From: CAZDUS01 sp964508705
Lineage (GTDB): Bacteria > Verrucomicrobiota > Kiritimatiellia > CAIKKV01 > CAITUY01
Assembly: GCA_964508705.1 (NCBI GenBank)
Contig: CAZDUS010000066.1
Location: 1 to 7,132, forward strand
Direction of reading: 5' to 3'
Length of the DNA stretch: 7,132 nt
Shown here: positions 6,747 through 7,132 of the stretch, piece after piece
Layout: every line of letters starts with the position of its first letter
Position numbering within the stretch: position 1 is the stretch's first letter
Program-made: the position numbers and the translations under genes
Notes under the pieces: model-generated
Database searches by the model: none
What the model saw: the letters and a program-made list of their open reading frames with translations, nothing else
Told to the model about the DNA's origin: nothing

Positions 6747-6770
6747 AATACGAATTATGAAGTATGAAAT
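6743..6770. repeat. Two tandem 14-base AT-rich repeats overlapping a stop codon
   Basis: ATGAAATACGAATT (6743-6756) is followed at once by ATGAAGTATGAAAT (6757-6770), identical at 11 of 14 positions. The first unit contains the TGA stop of the pseudouridine synthase gene. Repeats built from ATGAA and TACGAA units are a recurring kind of intergenic filler in some PVC-like genomes, as I recall, but this could not be checked here. Confidence 0.5.
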
Positions 6771-6784
6771 GGGGGAGTTGAAAC

Positions 6785-6850
6785 TACGAAAAGCGCAAAA
6801 CACGCGAAAAGGGAGGGGATGTCTCACGCGAAGTCGCGAAGAGCGCGAAG
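6785..6850. repeat. Degenerate short repeats of the CGCGAAG type
   Basis: CGCGAAG occurs exactly at 6827-6833, 6835-6841 and 6844-6850, a period of 8-9 bases. Decayed copies precede them (TACGAAAA, GCGCAAAA, ACGCGAAAA between about 6785 and 6810), separated by GGGAGGGG. This resembles the widespread intergenic 'CACGCGAAG..GCGAAG' filler of several environmental phyla. It is probably not translated. Any structural role is unknown; CGCG-AAGT-CGCG could form a very small hairpin. Confidence 0.55.
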
Positions 6851-6875
6851 GGTGGGTGGGGAATGATGATAAGGG
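6850..6875 (+). other. G-run cluster with quadruplex potential upstream of trpE
   Basis: GGG (6850-6852), GGG (6854-6856), GGGG (6858-6861) and GGG (6873-6875) are separated by loops of 1, 1 and 11 bases. Further runs GGG and GGGG lie at 6811-6818. Two one-base loops favour a parallel quadruplex, although the third loop is long. The cluster ends 24 bases before the trpE -35 box, on the non-template strand. Folding in the cell is unproven. Confidence 0.35.
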
Positions 6876-6899
6876 CAAAGGAGATTAGAAAAATAGTGG

Positions 6900-6928
6900 T
6901 TGACCTTTTTGCGGAGTGTTTCTATAAG
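6900..6928 (+). promoter_or_regulatory. Sigma70-type promoter of trpE
   Basis: TTGACC (6900-6905), five of six matches to the -35 consensus, is followed after the optimal 17 bases by TATAAG (6923-6928), five of six matches to the -10 consensus. The expected transcription start is at about 6934-6937, only 2-5 bases before the trpE ATG at 6939. This implies a leaderless or nearly leaderless mRNA. Confidence 0.72.
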
Positions 6929-6936
6929 TAGAAACA
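6917..6936. promoter_or_regulatory. Perfect 20-base dyad centred on the trpE -10 box, probable operator
   Basis: TGTTTCTA (6917-6924) and TAGAAACA (6929-6936) are perfect inverted repeats around TAAG. The dyad covers the whole -10 box and the expected transcription start, where a bound dimer would block RNA polymerase. The E. coli TrpR operator overlaps the trp -10 box in the same way, but its sequence (a CTAGTTAACTAG core) is different. Because almost none of the dyad would be transcribed, it should act as DNA, not as an RNA hairpin. The regulator is unknown. Confidence 0.55.
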
Positions 6937-6938
6937 TT

Positions 6939-7132
6939 ATGTATCCAAACCAAAAGGATTATGAGGTGCTGGCGCAGTCTTACGACGTGGTGCCGGTCTA
7001 TAAGGAAGTGTTGGCAGACATGGAGACCCCGGTCTCGGTCCTGCAGAGATTTATGAACCGGGAGAACGCTTTCCTGCTGGAAAGTATGGAGGGCGGCGAG
7101 AAGTGGGGCCGGTATTCGTTTGTCGGCGTGGA
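6939..7132 (+). CDS. trpE: Anthranilate synthase component I, 5' end only (cut by the window)
   Basis: Component I, with the glutaminase TrpG, makes anthranilate from chorismate in the first committed step of tryptophan synthesis. Only 64 complete codons are present. The opening matches TrpE N-terminal domains: an initial MYP-type start, VVPVYKEVLADMETPVSVL (17-35), then AFLLESMEGGEKWGRYSFVG (44-63). LLES at 46-49 is the conserved motif whose Ser takes part in tryptophan feedback inhibition in enteric TrpE. The chorismate-binding catalytic domain lies beyond the edge. PabB is the main alternative, but the GGE-WGRYSF-G context and LLES favour TrpE. The ATG at 6939 fits the family's usual start, yet there is no Shine-Dalgarno sequence and the promoter lies right against it. 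Confidence 0.88.
   Translation, partial: MYPNQKDYEVLAQSYDVVPVYKEVLADMETPVSVLQRFMNRENAFLLESMEGGEKWGRYSFVGV

Noticed and set aside
6827..6850. CGCGAAG repeats as a CRISPR array
   Set aside because: Units are seven bases with 1-2 base gaps; there are no spacers of CRISPR length and no cas genes.

Overview
The window is bacterial housekeeping DNA. Six complete genes and the start of a seventh all lie on the + strand: coaE, rho, tig, clpP, clpX, an RluA-type pseudouridine synthase gene, and the 5' end of trpE. Nothing points to phage, transposons, CRISPR or a defence island, and I found no tRNA or rRNA. The coaE-rho adjacency, the long glycine/arginine-rich N-terminal extension of Rho, the style of the TrpE opening and the short purine-rich intergenic repeats suggest the PVC group (Verrucomicrobiota, Lentisphaerota or Kiritimatiellota). 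That is an inference from recalled family patterns and was not tested by a search.

Layout. Positions 1-231 precede the first gene. They hold an imperfect hairpin (7-31), a good sigma70-type promoter (TTGACA at 73-78, 18-base spacer, TATACA at 97-102) and a C/U-rich leader of about 120 bases. coaE (232-822) and rho (824-2374) are one base apart, with the rho ribosome binding site inside the end of coaE. tig follows 15 bases after rho. A perfect 8-bp hairpin without a T-tract lies between tig and clpP (3760-4368). A 101-base gap with two mutually exclusive inverted repeats separates clpP from clpX (4470-5732). The pseudouridine synthase gene (5796-6746) starts 63 bases after clpX with GTG and no clear Shine-Dalgarno sequence. 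The 192-base gap before trpE holds two families of short degenerate repeats, a G-run cluster, and a compact promoter (TTGACC, 17-base spacer, TATAAG) whose -10 box is the centre of a perfect 20-base dyad. The predicted transcription start is only a few bases from the trpE ATG.

How the genes work together. coaE makes coenzyme A and Rho ends transcription. Trigger factor folds nascent chains, and ClpX with ClpP unfolds and degrades proteins, so tig-clpP-clpX is the classic co-translational folding and proteolysis cluster. There is no lon directly after clpX. The first five genes probably share at least some transcripts from the promoter at 73-102. trpE is a separate unit with its own, probably repressor-controlled, promoter.

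The most interesting signals are regulatory: the putative trpE operator and near-leaderless start, the possible Rho self-control leader ahead of coaE-rho, and the disordered RG-rich extension of Rho. No undescribed multi-gene system is visible.
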